Origin: Prosthecobacter sp.
GTDB taxonomy: Bacteria; Verrucomicrobiota; Verrucomicrobiia; Verrucomicrobiales; Verrucomicrobiaceae
NCBI RefSeq assembly: GCF_014879935.1
Contig: NZ_JACSRD010000123.1
Coordinates: 62,001-126,000, forward strand
DNA length: 64,000 nt
Direction of reading: 5' to 3'
The notes below the pieces were generated by a model. The model saw nothing but the letters and a program-made list of their open reading frames with translations, had not been told where the DNA came from and did not search any database. Shown here in pieces: positions 35,208 through 43,702 of the stretch (the stretch's first letter is position 1; each line of letters starts with the position of its first letter). Position numbers and translations under genes: made by a program.

Positions 35208-35999
35208 ATGCGCCGTATTCTCTCGCTCTCCCTCGCCCTGCTCGCCTTCTCCTTCGCCCAGGCGGAGGACGTGAAGCCCCTCAAAGTCCTCATGGTATGC
35301 GGCGGCTGCTGTCACGATTACGAGAACCAGAAGCTGATCTTGAGCGAAGGCATCAGCGCCCGTGCGAACGTCGAATTCACCATCGTGCATGAGGAGGCCC
35401 GCGTGAAGGACGACCGCACGCATCAGGTCAGCATCTACAAACAGCCGGGCTGGGCCAAAGGCTACGACGTGGTGCTGCACAACGAGTGCTTTGGAGCGGT
35501 GACGGACGTCGCCTTCGTCGAAGGCATCGCCAAGCCGCACTTTGAAGGCGTTCCTGCCGTGATGCTGCACTGCTCCACGCACAGCTATCGTGCCGCGAAG
35601 ACCGATGAATGGCGCAAATGCATCGGCCAGACCTCCATGAGCCACGAAAAGAACCGCGACCTGAAGGTGCGCAACGTCGCCGAGGATCATCCGATCATGA
35701 AAGGCTTCCCGAAGGAGTGGCTGGACCCGAAGGACGAGCTCTACAAGAACGAGAAGCTGTGGGAGAACTTCAAGCCGCTGGCCACCGCCTACGGTGAAGA
35801 CACGAAGAAAGACCACCACTGCATCTGGACGAACCAGTATGGCGCGGGCCGCGTGTTCGGCACCACGCTCGGCCACAACAACAGCACCATGCAGGACCCG
35901 GTTTACCTCGATCTCGTCACCCGCGGCCTGCTCTGGGCCTGCGGAAAGCTGGGTGAAGACGGCAAACCGCTTCCCGGTTACGCGGCGAAGCAGAAGTGA
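35208..35999 (+). CDS. ThuA-like domain protein, secreted
   Basis: 263 residues from MRRILSLSLALLAFSFAQA at 35208, which is a signal peptide. The mature part is a class-I amidotransferase-like ThuA fold: VLMVCGGCCHDYENQKLIL, YDVVLHNECFG, VPAVMLHCSTHSYR, EDHPIMKGFPKEW and a C-terminal RVFGTTLGHNNSTMQDP. ThuA-like proteins are abundant in Verrucomicrobia and Planctomycetes and are linked to sugar metabolism, but the reaction is unresolved. Transcribed away from the giant TPR gene; the 134 bases between them must hold both promoters. Confidence 0.88.
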   Translation: MRRILSLSLALLAFSFAQAEDVKPLKVLMVCGGCCHDYENQKLILSEGISARANVEFTIVHEEARVKDDRTHQVSIYKQPGWAKGYDVVLHNECFGAVTDVAFVEGIAKPHFEGVPAVMLHCSTHSYRAAKTDEWRKCIGQTSMSHEKNRDLKVRNVAEDHPIMKGFPKEWLDPKDELYKNEKLWENFKPLATAYGEDTKKDHHCIWTNQYGAGRVFGTTLGHNNSTMQDPVYLDLVTRGLLWACGKLGEDGKPLPGYAAKQK

Positions 36000-36006
36000 C
36001 GCGTCG

Positions 36007-36210
36007 TTACTGCGAAAGGTCGAATTCGGCCATCTCCCGCTCGGTCATCTTCTCGGACGGCTCATCCCGGTATCTCTGCGGGTTGAAGACCTTGCTGTGA
36101 GTGTGTTTGTAGCCGGCAGGGTCGAGCGTCTGCCACCAACGGTGGCGGGTTTCGACCGAACAGGCCGCGAGGACGGTCACGGATAGAAGAGAAAGGGCAA
36201 ACAGTCGCAT
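36007..36210 (-). CDS. Small lipoprotein, function unknown
   Basis: 67 residues starting MRLFALSLLSVTVLAACS. The lipobox LAAC predicts lipidation at Cys17 and attachment to a membrane. The mature part is short and charged, with HRWWQTLDPAGYKHTHSKVF. It lies just downstream of araD on the same strand (26 bases) and converges on the ThuA gene. The longer frame upstream to 36360 overlaps araD and was not used. Confidence 0.65.
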   Translation of the reverse strand: MRLFALSLLSVTVLAACSVETRHRWWQTLDPAGYKHTHSKVFNPQRYRDEPSEKMTEREMAEFDLSQ

Positions 36211-36236
36211 GGGAGGCTGTGGAATCGTGTGGCGGA

Positions 36237-36935
36237 TCATTTCTGTCCGTAATAGGCACCCGGACCGTGTTTGCGCAGGTGATGTTTCTCCAGGATGTGG
36301 CCTGGAATCGCCGTCATCGCCGGATTGAGCGAAAACGAGCCGAGCGCCATCTGCGCGCACATTTCCAGCGCGATGCTGTTGTTGAGGGAATCCATCGCGT
36401 TTTTGCCGAAGGTGAAGGGCGCGTGGTGAAGTTGCAGCACGGCGGGCATCTCCAGCGGATCGAGTTTCAGCTCCCGCAGGCGCTCCACGATGGCGACGCC
36501 GGTGAAGCGCTCGTAATCCTGTGCCACTTCGTCCGGAGTGAGGGCCCGCACGACCGGAACGGTGCCGTGGAAATGATCCGCGTGCGTCGTGCCGTAGCAG
36601 GGCAGCTCACGACCGGCCTGGGAGAACATCGTGGCATGCAGGCTGTGTGTGTGCGTGATGCCGCCGATGTTCGGAAACTCGCGGTACAGCACCAGGTGGG
36701 TCTTGGTGTCCGAGGAGGGTCGCAGTCTGCCCTCGACGACTTTTCCTTCGAGATCCAGCACCACGATGTCGGACGGCTGGAGCACGGAATAATCGACGCC
36801 GCTCGGTTTGATCGCCCACAGGCCGGATTCGCGGTCGATGCCGCTCACATTGCCCCAGGTCAGGCGCACGAGGCCGCTGGGTTCGAGGGCACGGTTGGCG
36901 GCACAGACTTGTTCACGGAGTTCCTGGAGGGTCAT
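36237..36935 (-). CDS. araD: L-ribulose-5-phosphate 4-epimerase
   Basis: 232 residues, the size of E. coli AraD (231). Class-II aldolase/epimerase fold with zinc ligands in ITHTHSLHAT and in LQLHHAPFTFG. WGNVSGIDRESG and IKPSGVDY form the phosphate-binding N-terminal part, and FPNIGGITHTH precedes the metal site. It interconverts L-ribulose 5-phosphate and D-xylulose 5-phosphate in pentose use. The start at MTLQELREQV (36935) matches the family; the frame extends 14 codons further without homology. No other arabinose genes are nearby. Confidence 0.9.
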   Translation of the reverse strand: MTLQELREQVCAANRALEPSGLVRLTWGNVSGIDRESGLWAIKPSGVDYSVLQPSDIVVLDLEGKVVEGRLRPSSDTKTHLVLYREFPNIGGITHTHSLHATMFSQAGRELPCYGTTHADHFHGTVPVVRALTPDEVAQDYERFTGVAIVERLRELKLDPLEMPAVLQLHHAPFTFGKNAMDSLNNSIALEMCAQMALGSFSLNPAMTAIPGHILEKHHLRKHGPGAYYGQK

Positions 36936-37060
36936 CGTGGCGATCAAAGGCGGAATCAGGGGAAATTCCAGCAACATAAAGAGGCACGGCCGGCGTTATT
37001 CCCCTGAGCCTTGAAGGTTGACGGGAGAAGCCGCCCCGTTGACCAGTACTCACTTTTAAC

Positions 37061-38062
37061 ATGCCTGACTCCGCCGTCCCCACCGCCGTTCCTGACCAGG
37101 AAGCCATCGCCAAAGCCTCCGCCTGGGTGGCTCCGCTCCGAACTGAGATCTCCCGTGTGCTGGTGGGCCAGACCATGCTGGTGGACCGCCTGCTGGTGGC
37201 CTTGCTGACGAACGGCCACGTGCTGCTCGAAGGCGTGCCGGGCATCGCGAAGACCCTCGCCGTCCGCACGCTGGCAGGAACGCTGCGCGCGAAGTTCCAG
37301 CGCATCCAGTTCACGCCTGACCTCCTCCCCGCCGACGTCATCGGCACGATGGTTTACCATCCGAAGGACGGCACCTTCACGCCGCGACTGGGCCCCGTGT
37401 TCGCGAATCTCGTGCTGGCGGACGAAATCAACCGCGCCCCGGCCAAAGTGCAGAGCGCCCTGCTCGAAGCGATGCAGGAACGGCAGGTGACCATCGGCGA
37501 GAACACACACAAGCTGCCGGATCCCTTCATGGTGCTCGCCACACAGAATCCGATCGATCAAGAGGGCACCTACACGCTGCCGGAAGCCCAGCTCGACCGC
37601 TTTTTGCTCAAGGTGCGCGTCACTTACCCGACGCCCGCCGAGGAACGCCTCGTGCTCGACGCCATGGCCACCTCCGCGCCGAAGCTCGATGTGAACCAGA
37701 TCACCGACGTGGAGACGATCAGCGCCAGCCGCGTGGTGGTGAACCAGTTGTTTATGGACGAGAAGATCCGCGACTACATCGTGGCCCTGATCAATGCCAC
37801 CCGTCATCCCGAAACGCTGGCGCCGCACCTGAAGCTGCTGATCCGCTGCGGATCGTCGCCCCGTGGCACCATCAATCTGGCCCTCGCCGCCAAGGCGCTG
37901 GCCTTCCTGCAAGGCCGCAACTACGTCATCCCGCAGGACATCAAGGACCTCGCCCCCGACATCCTGCGCCACCGCGTTCTGCTCTCCTATGAGGCCGAGG
38001 CGGAAGGTGTGACGAGCGAGGACGTGGTGAAGACGTTGCTCGACAAGCTCCCGGTGCCCTGA
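37061..38062 (+). CDS. MoxR-family AAA+ ATPase (second cluster)
   Basis: 333 residues. Walker A G58VPGIAKT65 (the GxAKT variant frequent in MoxR proteins), Walker B NLVLADEINRAPAKVQSALLEAMQ, sensor region VLATQNPIDQEGTYTLPEAQLDRF, and C-terminal LIRCGSSPRGTINLALAAKALAF. It heads a cluster of DUF58, DUF4381 and VWA proteins on the plus strand, and is a clear paralogue of the ATPase at 22981-23961. It presumably remodels or activates the VWA partners encoded downstream. Confidence 0.93.
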   Translation: MPDSAVPTAVPDQEAIAKASAWVAPLRTEISRVLVGQTMLVDRLLVALLTNGHVLLEGVPGIAKTLAVRTLAGTLRAKFQRIQFTPDLLPADVIGTMVYHPKDGTFTPRLGPVFANLVLADEINRAPAKVQSALLEAMQERQVTIGENTHKLPDPFMVLATQNPIDQEGTYTLPEAQLDRFLLKVRVTYPTPAEERLVLDAMATSAPKLDVNQITDVETISASRVVVNQLFMDEKIRDYIVALINATRHPETLAPHLKLLIRCGSSPRGTINLALAAKALAFLQGRNYVIPQDIKDLAPDILRHRVLLSYEAEAEGVTSEDVVKTLLDKLPVP

Positions 38063-38070
38063 TGGCGGGC

Positions 38071-38098
38071 TTGCGGCACGCCAGCCGTCCCTTATGAT
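38071..38098 (+). promoter_or_regulatory. Candidate internal promoter before the zeta-toxin module
   Basis: TTGCGG and TATGAT are separated by 16 bases just after the moxR stop codon and before the 69-residue gene. The -10 box matches TATAAT at five of six positions. If used, it would let the inserted module be expressed independently of moxR. Confidence 0.35.
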
Positions 38099-38128
38099 AA
38101 AACCGCGTCACAATACCCTTCCATTGCC

Positions 38129-38338
38129 ATGAATCCGCCCACCCTCGAAAACGCGAACGCCGCAGTCGAAACTTCGACCGCGCAGGGTCGCCATCGAGTG
38201 GACCCGCGGAGTCCGGAATTCACCCACCTGCTGATGCGGTGCTTCAACGAAGCCCGGCAGAAGGCCATCGAGAAGTATCTTGATGAGCAAGACGGCAAGG
38301 CGAGTGCCCAGCAAACCGACGCCCATGCCCAAGCCTGA
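38129..38338 (+). CDS. Small hypothetical protein, possible antitoxin partner of the zeta-like gene
   Basis: 69 residues, with a Pro/Ala/Thr-rich start and a helical middle (EFTHLLMRCFNEARQKAIEKYL). No family recognised. It lies 66 bases after moxR and its end overlaps the start of the zeta-toxin-like gene (ATG at 38325, or earlier at 38283). This is the usual arrangement of an antitoxin before its toxin; the role is inferred from position only. Confidence 0.55.
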   Translation: MNPPTLENANAAVETSTAQGRHRVDPRSPEFTHLLMRCFNEARQKAIEKYLDEQDGKASAQQTDAHAQA

Positions 38339-39026
38339 ACTCTGGATCATTGCCGGGCCAAACGGTGCGGGCAAAACCACGACGGTCAGCCATCCGGTGT
38401 TTCGCGACGCACTCGCCGGATGCGAGTTCATCAATCCTGACGCGGTGACCCTCGGCTTTCTCAATGAGCTTGGCTACCCGTCGTGGGAAAATGTGCCGCC
38501 GGACCTGCTCAAGAAGACATTCATCCGCGCCGCCAACCACTGTGAGGAGCTGATCGTGCAAAGAGTCGAGTCCGGTGCCGCGATCGTGGTGGAGACGGTT
38601 CTCAGCACAAAAAAATACTGCGCGCTGGTTGAACGCGTCCGCGAACTCGGCGGCGACCTCTTTCTGATTTACATCGCGCTGAATTCGCCCGAGCTCTCAG
38701 CCCTGCGTGTTGAGCACAGAGTGGCTCAGGGCGGGCACGGAGTGCCTCTCGAAAAGCTGGTTTCCCGCTGGAACGCCTCACTGGAGCTGCTGCCGTGGTT
38801 CGCCGTGAGGTCCACCAGTTTCTGGTTGTTGGACAACTCCGTCACGAAGCTCGGGGAGCGCGGGGATCTGATGGTCTCCGGACTGCGACAGCGCGTGGTT
38901 CTGCATGGTGTTCCCTCAGGCCCGATGCGCGGCATCGTCGGCCGGTTTATCAAAGACTTTGATTCACTCGACGTGGAACGCCGCTGGCGTCTTGATATCG
39001 AAGATCACCACACATCGCCTTCCTGA
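38325..39026 (+). CDS. Zeta-toxin-like P-loop kinase
   Basis: 233 residues from the ATG at 38325 (an in-frame ATG at 38283 would add 14). The N-terminus PELWIIAGPNGAGKTTT carries Walker A G11PNGAGKT18. INPDAVTLGFLNELG supplies the Asp of the sugar-nucleotide-binding site, and IVVETVLSTKKY plus FLIYIALNSPELSALRVEHRV match the zeta-toxin/UDP-GlcNAc kinase-like family. Such proteins can poison cell-wall synthesis by phosphorylating UDP-sugars. The stop overlaps the DUF58 start (TGATG), so the gene is locked into the MoxR operon by translational coupling, in exactly the space where MoxR and DUF58 genes normally abut. Confidence 0.78.
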   Translation: MPKPELWIIAGPNGAGKTTTVSHPVFRDALAGCEFINPDAVTLGFLNELGYPSWENVPPDLLKKTFIRAANHCEELIVQRVESGAAIVVETVLSTKKYCALVERVRELGGDLFLIYIALNSPELSALRVEHRVAQGGHGVPLEKLVSRWNASLELLPWFAVRSTSFWLLDNSVTKLGERGDLMVSGLRQRVVLHGVPSGPMRGIVGRFIKDFDSLDVERRWRLDIEDHHTSPS

Positions 39027-39943
39027 TGTCCGCACCTTCCGCCACCGACAACGACGCCAGGCTCACGCGCATCTTGAAGCGCGTGCGGCGCATCGAGCTG
39101 CTGACGCGTGGCATGGTGAAGGAGATGCTCGGCGGGCAGTATCACTCCCGGTTCAAGGGCCAGGGCATCGAGTTCGATGACTTCCGCGAATACCAGCCGG
39201 GCGATGACGTGCGTTTCATCGACTGGAACGTCACTGCACGCATGAGCGACCCTTTTGTACGCAAATACGTCGAGGAACGCGAGCTCACAGTCATGCTCTG
39301 CGTCGATGTGAGCGGTTCCGGCGACTACGGCAGCCAGGAGGACTCGAAACGCGAGCGTGCGGCCGAGATCGCGGCTGTGTTTGCCTTCAGCGCCGTGCAA
39401 AACCAGGACAAGGTGGGCCTGACGCTGTTTTCCAACGGCATTGAGCAATATCTGCCCTCCCGCAAAGGCGCACCGCACGCGCTGCGCATCCTGCGTGACA
39501 TCCTGAACATCCAGCCGAAGCAACGCGGCACCGACATCAAGCCCGCGCTTGATCTGGCGCTGGAACGCATCGCCCATCGGGCCCTGGTCGTGATCGTCTC
39601 CGACTTCATCACACCGAATCACGACTGGGAAAAGAGCCTGCGGGCCGTGGCGGCCAAGCATGACGTCGTGGTGGCGCAGATCGTGGACCCGCGCGAGCTG
39701 GAACTGCCCGATGCAGGCCGCGTCTGCCTCGAAGATCCGGAAACAGGTGAGCAATTCCTCGTGAACACCTCGCATCCGGCCGTGCGCGAGCAGTATGCGC
39801 GTCGTGTGGCCGAACGGCAGGACGCATTGACGCATCTGCTGCGCCGCAGCGGCGTGGAGCGCATCATGGTAAGGACGGATGACGACTACGTGCCCGCCTT
39901 GAAATCGTATTTTCGTTCACGCAAACGCAGGAGGCGCGGATGA
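39026..39943 (+). CDS. DUF58 domain protein (second cluster)
   Basis: 305 residues. The classic DUF58 core is intact: YHSRFKGQGIEFDDFREYQPGDDVRFIDWNVTAR, followed by a VWA-like fold with D94VSGS98 and IVSDFITP. Compared with the DUF58 protein of the first cluster it keeps the canonical R-x-x-G-x-E-F motif. It overlaps the zeta-like gene before it (TGATG) and the DUF4381 gene after it (ATGA). Confidence 0.93.
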   Translation: MSAPSATDNDARLTRILKRVRRIELLTRGMVKEMLGGQYHSRFKGQGIEFDDFREYQPGDDVRFIDWNVTARMSDPFVRKYVEERELTVMLCVDVSGSGDYGSQEDSKRERAAEIAAVFAFSAVQNQDKVGLTLFSNGIEQYLPSRKGAPHALRILRDILNIQPKQRGTDIKPALDLALERIAHRALVVIVSDFITPNHDWEKSLRAVAAKHDVVVAQIVDPRELELPDAGRVCLEDPETGEQFLVNTSHPAVREQYARRVAERQDALTHLLRRSGVERIMVRTDDDYVPALKSYFRSRKRRRRG

Positions 39944-40500
39944 AGGAGGCATTTTCGATCCTCAACATGGTCCTGGCGCAGTTCCCAGGCCCAGCCCCGC
40001 TGCCACATCCCGGACTGCCGCTGCCGGACAAGGTGGACTTGCCGCCCCCGTGGTGGATTCCGTGGGCCGCCAGCCTGGCGCTGGTGCTGCTGATTGCGTT
40101 CGTGGTGTTTCTGCTGACGCGGCCAAAACAGACGCCGGCCGCGCCACAACGCCAGCCATGGAGTTCCGCCTTCAAGGCCCTGAACGATCTCAAGGCGCGC
40201 GCACAGTCGATCCCGCCACAGGACATCAGCCACCGCGTGTCGCAGGTCCTGCGCCGCTACCTGCAGGAGCGCTACGCGGTGCCCGCGCCGGCCCGCACCA
40301 CGAACGAAATCTTTGAGGGGACACCGGACCGCCTGCCCGGTGTGCCGATCCCACGCTCCCAGGGCATCTGGCGCGAGCGTTTCGAGCCCGTGGCACGGCT
40401 TTGCGATGACATCTCCTTCATGCCCGCACCGCGCACGCATGAGGAGTCCGTCGTGCTCATCGATCAGGCACTGGAACGCATGCAGGAGGAGCGGCCATGA
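39940..40500 (+). CDS. DUF4381 family membrane protein
   Basis: 186 residues. A Pro-rich N-terminus (PGPAPLPHPGLPLPDKVDLP) precedes one membrane helix (WIPWAASLALVLLIAFVVFLL, about 43-63). A cytoplasmic helical domain follows, with HRVSQVLRRYLQERYAVPAPARTTNEIF. This is the standard layout of DUF4381, a regular member of MoxR-DUF58-Bat operons. It overlaps both neighbours by four bases. Function unknown. Confidence 0.85.
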   Translation: MKEAFSILNMVLAQFPGPAPLPHPGLPLPDKVDLPPPWWIPWAASLALVLLIAFVVFLLTRPKQTPAAPQRQPWSSAFKALNDLKARAQSIPPQDISHRVSQVLRRYLQERYAVPAPARTTNEIFEGTPDRLPGVPIPRSQGIWRERFEPVARLCDDISFMPAPRTHEESVVLIDQALERMQEERP

Positions 40501-41525
40501 CGATCCCGGGCATCCCAGACTTCCAGATCCTGCATCCGCTGTGGCTTCTGCTGCTGCCGCTGGCGCCGCTGTTCGCGCTGCTGCATGGCGGCCGTGGCAA
40601 ACGCGCGGCGATCCAGTTCCCGACGACCTCGCTGCTGCGTGATCTCGGCCGTCCCGCACGCAATCGCGCCGGTGGCTTCATCTTCGGCCTCGTTTTGATC
40701 AGCTTCGTGTTCGGCATCCTGGCGCTTTCGCGTCCGCAAAAGGTGCTGTCGTATGACGAGGAGAAGGCGGAGGGCATCTCGATCATGCTGACCTTCGATG
40801 TGTCGCTCTCGATGCTGATTGAGGACATGTACATCGGCGGCCAGCCGGTGAACCGCCTCACGGCGGCCAAACGTGTCGTGGCGGACTTCATCAAGGGCCG
40901 CAAGAGCGACAAGATCGGCATCGTGGCGTTTGCGGGCGAAACCTACCTGCCCTGCCCTCTCACGCTGGATCGCGACTGGCTCATCAACAACCTCGACCGC
41001 GTGCAGACCCAGCGCGTCGGCGATGGCACGGCCATCGGCTCCGGCATCGCCTCCGCCGCGAACCGGCTGCGTCGTGAGAACACCAAGAGCAAGGTGATCG
41101 TGCTGCTCACTGACGGTGCGAACAACTCCGGCCGTCTGGCGCCCACGGATGCCGCGAAACTGGCGGCGACGCTCGGAATCAAGATTTACGCCATCGCCTT
41201 CGGCACGCCGGGCGTCCACAGCATTCCTGACCCGCGCCGCGGCACGTTCACGCCGGTGGGGCAGCAGTTGTTCGACGAAAAAACGCTGCAGGAGGTCGCA
41301 CGCATCGGCAGCGGCCAGTTCTACATGGCGCAGAGCCTCAGCACGCTGCAGGAGGTGTTTGAAACGATCAACCAACTCGAAAAAACCAAGATCGAGCGGC
41401 GCAAGATCACCGAGACGGACGAACTGTTCCCCTGGCCGCTCGCGGTTTCCGCCATCGCCTTGTTCCTGGCCCTGCTGCTGTCCCTGACCTTCCTGCATTC
41501 GGCCCCCGAACCGGCCGCCACTTGA
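40497..41525 (+). CDS. BatA-like VWA membrane protein
   Basis: 342 residues. Two N-terminal helices (about 11-30 and 60-77), a VWA domain with complete MIDAS (D101VSLS105 and TDGANNSG) and a C-terminal helix (FPWPLAVSAIALFLALLLSL). Length and layout match BatA of the Bacteroides aerotolerance operon. The start overlaps the preceding gene (ATGA). It is probably a membrane-bound metal-dependent adhesion module acted on by MoxR. Confidence 0.9.
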   Translation: MTIPGIPDFQILHPLWLLLLPLAPLFALLHGGRGKRAAIQFPTTSLLRDLGRPARNRAGGFIFGLVLISFVFGILALSRPQKVLSYDEEKAEGISIMLTFDVSLSMLIEDMYIGGQPVNRLTAAKRVVADFIKGRKSDKIGIVAFAGETYLPCPLTLDRDWLINNLDRVQTQRVGDGTAIGSGIASAANRLRRENTKSKVIVLLTDGANNSGRLAPTDAAKLAATLGIKIYAIAFGTPGVHSIPDPRRGTFTPVGQQLFDEKTLQEVARIGSGQFYMAQSLSTLQEVFETINQLEKTKIERRKITETDELFPWPLAVSAIALFLALLLSLTFLHSAPEPAAT

Positions 41526-41533
41526 GAAACGTC

Positions 41534-43561
41534 ATGACCTTCGCCCATTCGCATCTGCTCTGGTTCCTGCTGATCGTCCCCGTGCTTGTGGGATTGAAGC
41601 TGTGGGTGGACGCGCACGGCTCGCACGCGGAACGCCTCTTCACCGCAGCCCGCCTGCGCCCGGCGTTGGTGATCGGCCGTTCGCTGGGCCGCTCCTGGCT
41701 GGTTTACGCGCTCTACACCCTCGCGATGGCCTGCCTGGTGCTCGCGGTGGCCCAGCCACGCTGGGGAGAGGAGCAGCTCGAAGTGCCGGACAAGGGGCGC
41801 AACGTCTTCGTCGCGATCGACACCTCGCGATCGATGCTTTCACGCGATGTGGCTCCTGATCGTCTCACGCGTGCACGGCTGGCCGCTCACGATCTGATCA
41901 CGGAGCTGCGGGGCGAACGCGTGGGTCTGCTGGCCTTCGCCGGACGCGCGTATCTCCAAGCGCCGCTCACCACCGATCACGACGCCATCATGGAGTCGCT
42001 GCAGTATTTCGATCACACGATCATCGAATGGGGCGGCAGCAACATCGGCGACCTGCTCGATGTGACGCTGCGGGCGATCAAAAACCTGCCGAAGAGCAAC
42101 TACGCGCTCGTTTTGTTCAGCGACGGCGGCGATGCCGACCAGAACCTCGTTCCTTACATCCAGCGCCTCACCAGCGCCGGCGTGATCATCATCACCGTCG
42201 GCGTCGGCACGGAGGAAGGCACGCTCATCCCGAATCCCGAGATCGAAGGCGACTACGTGCGCGATGAGGCGAACAACGTGGTGCGCTCCAAGCTGGAAAG
42301 CGGCGTGCTGCAGCAGCTCTCGTCCGCGACTGGCGGCCGTTTCCTGAAACTCGGCACCCAGCCGCTGACGCGCAACGCGATCCAGCCCGTGCTCGACCGC
42401 CTGACCGAGCAGCAGTCGGCCAACCGCCAGACCTCCCGGCCGATTGAGCGTTTTGCATGGCCGCTGGGTCTGGGTATGGTCTTTCTCATGCTCGCCTGGA
42501 TCATCAGCTCCCTGCCACGCCCGGCCGCACGTCCCGTTGTGCTGGCGTCGGCCGTCATCGCCTTCCTCCCTGGACCGTCCGCCGAGGCCAGAGGCCTGGA
42601 GGAGACCTTGTTCTCCCTCATTCAACGCAACGATCCGACGCCTGCGGACGCACGCGAGGCGTTGGAACGGGGTGACTACGCCAACGCGCGGGACCTGTAT
42701 CGCAAACTGCTCGATGAAAAGGCCTACAACGACGCGGCGCGGCAGGAGCTGCTGTATGGCCTGGCCTCCGCCGAGCATGCGATGACGAACTACGACGGCA
42801 GCGTGAAGAATTTCAGCGAGGTGCTGCACACGGAGGACACCACCCTGCGCGCACGGGCCCACCGCGGCATCGGCCACACGCTCTACGACCAGGGGGCACG
42901 CGGCCTGCAGCAGCAGCCGAAGATCACCATCCAGCGCTGGACGGATGCCTTGCGTCATCTCGATGCGGCGGTCGAGATCGATCCCGGCAACAAGGAACTG
43001 CGTGAGAATCGCGACCATGTGGCCGCCGCGCTGGACGAATTGCGCAAGGTGATGAAGCAGATGGAGCAACAGCAGCAGAACGGCCAGGGCCAGAAAGGGC
43101 AGAAGGGCCAGAAGTCGCAAAAAGGACAGAAGGGACAGGAAGGCCAGTCCGGCGAGGAAGGAGACGAGGGCGATGAATCCCCTGGCGACGAAGGCAGCGA
43201 CCCGAACAGCGACGGCCAGAAGAAGGAAGATGAAGGCAAGGGCGAGAAGAAGGAAGCGGACGACGGCATCGGCGGCAAAGACGCCAAAGAACTGCCCGAA
43301 GGCCGCATCCAGGCCGCCGACAGTGGCAAGGAAGGCGAAGAAGAGGGCAAAAAGGGCCAGCAGGGCCAACAACCCGGCGAAGGTGGCGGCGACGAGGAGA
43401 AGAAATCCGACAAAAAAGGCGCCGCCTCCAACGATCGCAATCCGCGCACCGGCTTCACCCCGGGCGAGGCCGAGGGCATCATCCGTCAATACATGGACGA
43501 GATCACAGCGCCTCTCACCAACCGCTACCATACCCCGCCACCCAACAAGAAAGACTGGTGA
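41534..43561 (+). CDS. BatB/BatC fusion: VWA domain, TPR and low-complexity linker
   Basis: 675 residues. BatB part: two N-terminal helices, VWA domain with D96TSRS100 and LFSDGGDADQ, then a helix near 310-330. BatC part: a signal-like segment (VVLASAVIAFLPGPSAEA), TPR repeats (EALERGDYANARDLYRKLLDEK and following), then about 130 residues made mostly of Gly, Gln, Lys, Glu and Asp (QKGQKGQKSQKGQKGQ onwards), and a conserved-looking end RTGFTPGEAEGIIRQYMDEI. In many bacteria these are two proteins; here they are one. An in-frame TTG at 41522 overlaps the previous stop, but the ATG at 41534 is preferred. Confidence 0.88.
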   Translation: MTFAHSHLLWFLLIVPVLVGLKLWVDAHGSHAERLFTAARLRPALVIGRSLGRSWLVYALYTLAMACLVLAVAQPRWGEEQLEVPDKGRNVFVAIDTSRSMLSRDVAPDRLTRARLAAHDLITELRGERVGLLAFAGRAYLQAPLTTDHDAIMESLQYFDHTIIEWGGSNIGDLLDVTLRAIKNLPKSNYALVLFSDGGDADQNLVPYIQRLTSAGVIIITVGVGTEEGTLIPNPEIEGDYVRDEANNVVRSKLESGVLQQLSSATGGRFLKLGTQPLTRNAIQPVLDRLTEQQSANRQTSRPIERFAWPLGLGMVFLMLAWIISSLPRPAARPVVLASAVIAFLPGPSAEARGLEETLFSLIQRNDPTPADAREALERGDYANARDLYRKLLDEKAYNDAARQELLYGLASAEHAMTNYDGSVKNFSEVLHTEDTTLRARAHRGIGHTLYDQGARGLQQQPKITIQRWTDALRHLDAAVEIDPGNKELRENRDHVAAALDELRKVMKQMEQQQQNGQGQKGQKGQKSQKGQKGQEGQSGEEGDEGDESPGDEGSDPNSDGQKKEDEGKGEKKEADDGIGGKDAKELPEGRIQAADSGKEGEEEGKKGQQGQQPGEGGGDEEKKSDKKGAASNDRNPRTGFTPGEAEGIIRQYMDEITAPLTNRYHTPPPNKKDW

Positions 43562-43567
43562 TGCGGC

Positions 43568-43702
43568 AATGACGAATGACGAAACCAGAATGACGAATGA
43601 AATCCCAAGCCCGAATGATTCAAAGCCCCCGACGGCACGCTGAAAGGTCCTGGCTTTCTGACATGAAAAAATTTCCAGGCATTCGTCATTCGTCATTCGG
43701 AT
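43568..43702. repeat. ATGACGAATG inverted-repeat element without a gene
   Basis: Left copies at 43568-43600 (AATGACGAATGACGAAACC, then AGAATGACGAATGA) and inverted copies at 43680-43700 (CATTCGTCATTCGTCATTCG) enclose about 80 bases. The arms are of the same family as the ends of the four-helix-bundle element at 23965-24488. The right arm lies inside the BatD reading frame and encodes IRHSSFG of its signal peptide. It may be a short, gene-less relative of that element. Confidence 0.65.

Noticed and set aside
43080-43400. Repetitive Gly/Gln/Lys coding stretch considered as a CRISPR or tandem-repeat array
   Set aside because: There are no constant repeats with unique spacers; it is an ordinary low-complexity protein linker.
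41840-43696. Minus-strand frame of 618 codons
   Set aside because: Antisense to BatB/C, including its low-complexity linker; composition explained by that linker.
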